From the NCBI RefSeq assembly GCF_026151205.1, contig NC_087081.1, positions 12,854,340 to 12,918,339 on the forward strand: DNA of 64,000 nucleotides, read 5' to 3'. Both the position numbers and the translations under genes were made by a program. This DNA is from Bolinopsis microptera (Eukaryota > Ctenophora > Tentaculata > Lobata > Bolinopsidae). Under the pieces are notes generated by a model. It saw nothing but the letters and a program-made list of their open reading frames with translations, did not search any database and was not told where the DNA came from. Below are positions 60,414 through 64,000 of the stretch, one piece after another (position 1 is the first letter of the stretch; each line of letters begins with the position of its first letter).

Positions 60414-61950
60414 CCCAGGACTGCTTCTTGAAGGCAACCTCTAGAGCTTGACCCAGGACTGCTTTTTGAAGGCAACCTCTAGAGCTTGACCCAGGACTGC
60501 TTCTTGAAGGCAACCTCTAGAGCTTGACCCAGGACTGCTTCTTGAAGGCAACCTCTAGAGCTTGACCCAGGACTGCTTCTTGAAGGCAACCTCTAGAGCT
60601 TGACCCAGGACTGCTTCTTGAAGGCAACCTCTAGAGCTTGACCCAGGACTGCTTCTTGAAGGCAACCTCTAGAGCTTGACCCAGGACTGCTTCTTGAAGG
60701 CAACCTCTAGAGCTTGACCCAGGACTGCTTCTTGAAGGCAACCTCTAGAGCTTGACCCAGGACTGCTTCTTGAAGGCAACCTCTAGAGCTTGACCCAGGA
60801 CTGCTTCTTGAAGGCAACCTCTAGAGCTTGACCCAGGACTGCTTCTTGAAGGCAACCTCTAGAGCTTGACCCAGGACTGCTTCTTGAAGGCAACCTCTAG
60901 AGCTTGACCCAGGACTGCTTCTTGAGGGCAACCTCTAGAGCTTGACCCAGGACTGCTTCTTGAAGGCAACCTCTAGAGCTTGACCCAGGACTGCTGCTTG
61001 AAGGCAACCTCTAGAGCTTAACCCAGGACTGCTTCTTGAAGGCAACCTCTAGAGCTTAACCCAGGACTGCTTCTTGAAGGCAACCTCTAGAGCTTGACCC
61101 AGGACTGCTCCTTGAAGGCAACCTCTAGAGCTTGACCCAGGACTGCTTCTTGAAGACAACCTCTAGAGCTTGACCCAGGACTGCTTCTTGAAGGCAACCT
61201 CTAGAGCTTAACCCAGGACTGCTTCTTGAAGGCAACCTCTAGAGCTTGACCCAGGACTGCTTCTTGAAGGCAACCTCTAGAGCTTGACCCAGGACTGCTT
61301 CTTGAAGGCAACCTCTAGAGCTTAACCCAGGACTGCTTCTTGAAGGCAACCTCTAGAGCTTGACCCAGGACTGCTTCTTGAAGGCAACCTCTAGAGCTTG
61401 ACCCAGGACTGCTTCTTGAAGGCAACCTCTAGAGCTTAACCCAGGACTGCTTCTTGAAGGCAACCTCTAGAGCTTGACCCAGGACTGCTTCTTGAAGGCA
61501 ACCTCTAGAGCTTGACCCAGGACTGCTTCTTGAAGGCAACCTCTAGAGCTTGACCCAGGACTGCTTCTTGAAGGCAACCTCTAGAGCTTGACCCAGGACT
61601 GCTTCTTGAAGGCAACCTCTAGAGCTTCACCCAGGACTGCTTCTTGAAAGCAACCTCTAGAGCTTGACCCAGGACTGCTTCTTGAAGGCAACCTCTAGAG
61701 CTTCACCCAGGACTGCTGCTTGAAGGCAACCTCTAGAGCTTGACCCAGGACTGCTGCTTGAAGGCAACCTCTAGAGCTTAACCCAGGACTGCTGCTTGAA
61801 GGCAACCTCTAGAGCTTGACCCAGGACTGCTGCTTGAAGGCAACCTCTAGAGCTTGACCCAGGACTGCTGCTTGAAGGCAACCTCTAGAGCTTGACCCAG
61901 GACTGCTTCTTGAAGGCAATCTCTAGAGCTTGACCCAGGACTGCTTCTTG
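60393..61950. repeat. 38-bp minisatellite, about 41 copies, starting inside the innexin last exon
   Basis: The unit GAAGGCAACCTCTAGAGCTT plus GACCCAGGACTGCTTCTT is repeated with few variants (CTTAACCC, CTTCACCC, CTGCTGCTT). The first copy includes the final innexin codons GCA ACC TTT AGA GCT and the stop TGA (60411-60413), so the array forms the whole proximal 3' untranslated region. Variants cluster in the second half, suggesting directional expansion. Confidence 0.97.
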
Positions 61951-63449
61951 ATGTTGTCTAGTGTGGGTTTCTTTTTTGTTTTAGGACACTTTGTAACATT
62001 GTGAGAAATAACATTAGGTACTCATATTCAAAGCTTGTGTTTTTTCCGTAAATTGGGCTGATATCATCATAAATACATCAAAACCTGTTGAAGTACAAAT
62101 ATTAAAAATATTCTCGATTATTTATTGTTTTATGTGATCTGCAGATTATGGTATTTAAAAATCTTTTCTTCTTGTCCCGAGTTTTGTTAATTGTTTGCTT
62201 CGTACCAAAACAGAACACAACGAAAATATAATCTTTCAGCACTCAGCGAATTCATCAATTACTGACCTGCTCAAAAACCGTGTTCTCTTATTAAAACTTG
62301 GTTTCTCGTTAACTAATGAAGCCACATGTATGCTTGCTCTGCAGTGTTTAGCTGATTTGATTTAAGAACAATTCGTGTTAGCATTAGAAATGTCCAATTA
62401 GCTCTATCACTTGTAAAGTTGAAAGATTGTACTGTAGACTGTGGAAAACGACTTTACACTAGACTAGTTTTTCGTTGTTTAACAGTAGTGGTTAACTGCA
62501 CTGTAGTGGTTTGTTGCACTGGTGACGAAGCGTGAGCTTTATAATCAACTGCCGAGAAGTTGTCTACCACAGATCCAAATAGAAATAGGGCAGACAGCTC
62601 CTCTACTAATACTGTGTTAATTAAATTTTAATGAGCAAAGGAATTTGTTGGAATCGTTACCTACTACACATAACTACAAAACTAAACACCCTTACAGTGT
62701 GCAGACGATGTAAGCAGCTGTTTTCTACAAATACTGCGTTAATTCTACGTTTTTTAAATAAAGTGAGTGTTTTTCAGTTTTTGTGATTTATTCATGTGTT
62801 CACATTTTCAGAAGTGCAGGTATTTCAAGGTAAGAAGGTAATAGATTCATGAATAAATTGTGGAAATCTCTGACATCCAACATCACACATTTATGATTTT
62901 AGCAAAGAAATGAAATCATAAATATGTTTTGTCAATTATCACTTAATTAAACTAAAACATTCGGAGGCGTCCAAAAATAATTAGTGACCATAAATAATCC
63001 TTAAAATAAATAAAATGGAAATTATACGAATTTCATGGGTCGTTTATTTAACCACCCTATGGGGTACCTACAGCCGCAGGTTCAAAATCTTAATTATTCA
63101 AATTATTCCGTACACTGCACCGAAAGGGGGATTTATTTTAATTTTATCACATCAGGTGTTATTAGGTTTTCATGTATATTTCTTAGAACCGCATCTGAGT
63201 CATCAAGTTATACGCATTGTCAATGTTTAGTATCCTTGTAAACCTCTTTTAGGCGTTCCTGACTTGTTTTTGACGAAATGTTCGATTACATACTGTCATC
63301 TTAATAATTAAAACCTTATTAATTAAAATTTGTGATGATGTTTGGATCACTTGTCTAAATTAAACTATGTGTAAAAATAGAAATTACGAATTCTCTCAAT
63401 CTACAACTAATTTCGTAACTTTAAACTTTCATAATCATCTATAGATGCA
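61951..63449. other. AT-rich DNA without recognisable genes
   Basis: I see no coding exon with splice sites or family motifs, no RNA gene and no clear element ends. Short open frames at 63015-63241 lack homology and codon structure. The innexin polyadenylation site presumably lies at or beyond the end of the minisatellite. Confidence 0.6.
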
Positions 63450-63733
63450 GTATGGTAGGTGCAGTATGGTAATTGGTAGCTGCAGTATGGTAGCTGCAGT
63501 ATGGTAGCTGCAGTATGGTAGCTGCAGTATGGTAGCTGCAGTATGGTAGCTGCAGTATGGTAGCTGCAGTATGGTAGCTGCAGTAAGTATAGCTGCAGTA
63601 AGTATAGCTGCAGTATGGTAGCTGCAGTATGGTAGCTGCAGTATGGTAGCTGCAGTATGGTAGCTGCAGTATGGTAGCTGCAGTATGGTAGCTGCAGTAT
63701 GGTAGCTGCAGTATGGTAGCTGCAGTATGGTAC
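63450..63733. repeat. 14-bp tandem repeat (TGCAGTATGGTAGC), about 20 copies
   Basis: Head-to-tail copies with two variant units (TGCAGTAAGTATAGC) in the middle. The long YHTAATILQLPYCS-type frame on the minus strand is a by-product. The last 270 bases of the window contain short CAACATGCCCTCA repeats (63910-63950) and nothing coding. Confidence 0.95.
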
Positions 63734-64000
63734 ATCGATTTTAGGAGTCAGTAACCAGGAAAAGGTTATTCAACTTCATACGACACTTATACACACACAC
63801 ACACTCTCTGACAATCAAATCAAATCACAACCAAAACAACACATTTGTTGATGAAGGAGCAAAACAATTTGCTTGTTGCTCCCAACCTCTCCATTAATAC
63901 CATTATACAGCAACATGCCCTCACCAACATGCCTTCAACAACATGCCCTCAGTTTATTATATTAAACTGCTTGATATCTGGTGTTAGTCTGTACCAGCCG

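Noticed and set aside
63439-63735. 98-codon minus-strand frame
   Set aside because: It is produced by the 14-bp TGCAGTATGGTAGC array and is not a gene.

Overview
The window is nuclear DNA from an animal. Every convincing gene is split by GT-AG introns, the sequence is AT-rich, and the proteins include an innexin (gap-junction subunit), a secreted collagen-like protein, an NSUN7-type protein and PIM-like and PINK1-like kinases. Innexins restrict the source to animals such as cnidarians, ctenophores or protostomes. Together with Penelope-like, Kolobok and CR1-like elements this would suit a small marine invertebrate, but I cannot name the taxon.

Layout: (1) 1-2566 is intergenic, with a 128-bp tandem repeat and a TTAA-flanked element. 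(2) 2567-22234 (+) is an NSUN7-like gene of about 16 exons. All junction phases agree across the whole model. It contains a 25-bp minisatellite and, nested antisense in one intron, an intronless PIM-like kinase (14421-13591). (3) 22235-25316 is intergenic and holds the 3' end of a non-LTR retrotransposon and a tRNA-like sequence. (4) 32251-25317 (-) is a 17-exon kinase gene. It has a PINK1-like catalytic domain, a coiled coil, a disordered linker and a CHORD-like Cys/His motif. Two alternative terminal exons can complete that motif, and only one ends in a CaaX prenylation box. (5) 32252-38712 is gene-free repeat territory: SINE copies, a CR1-like remnant, and a 3-kb foldback structure built from a TTAA-targeting element family. 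(6) 38713-42970 (+) is an 8-exon secreted collagen-like gene with a 1.3-kb TTAA transposon in one intron. (7) 42971-47309 contains a Penelope-like element with near-perfect inverted arms, a large palindrome and a tRNA-derived SINE. (8) 47310-60413 (+) is an innexin gene whose introns carry a splice-site-duplicating minisatellite, a second Penelope-like element, inverted MITE copies around two exons, foldbacks and an inactivated THAP/Kolobok transposon. (9) A 38-bp minisatellite grew out of the innexin stop-codon region (60393-61950). The rest is non-coding apart from a 14-bp array.

The four main multi-exon genes show no shared pathway. What joins them is heavy colonisation by repeats that, in several places, incorporate or bracket host exons. 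The items most worth testing are the CaaX/non-CaaX terminal-exon switch of the kinase gene and the innexin minisatellite that carries 16 copies of a 3' splice site. Exon models were made by eye from splice consensus, reading-frame phase and remembered family motifs. No database search was run.
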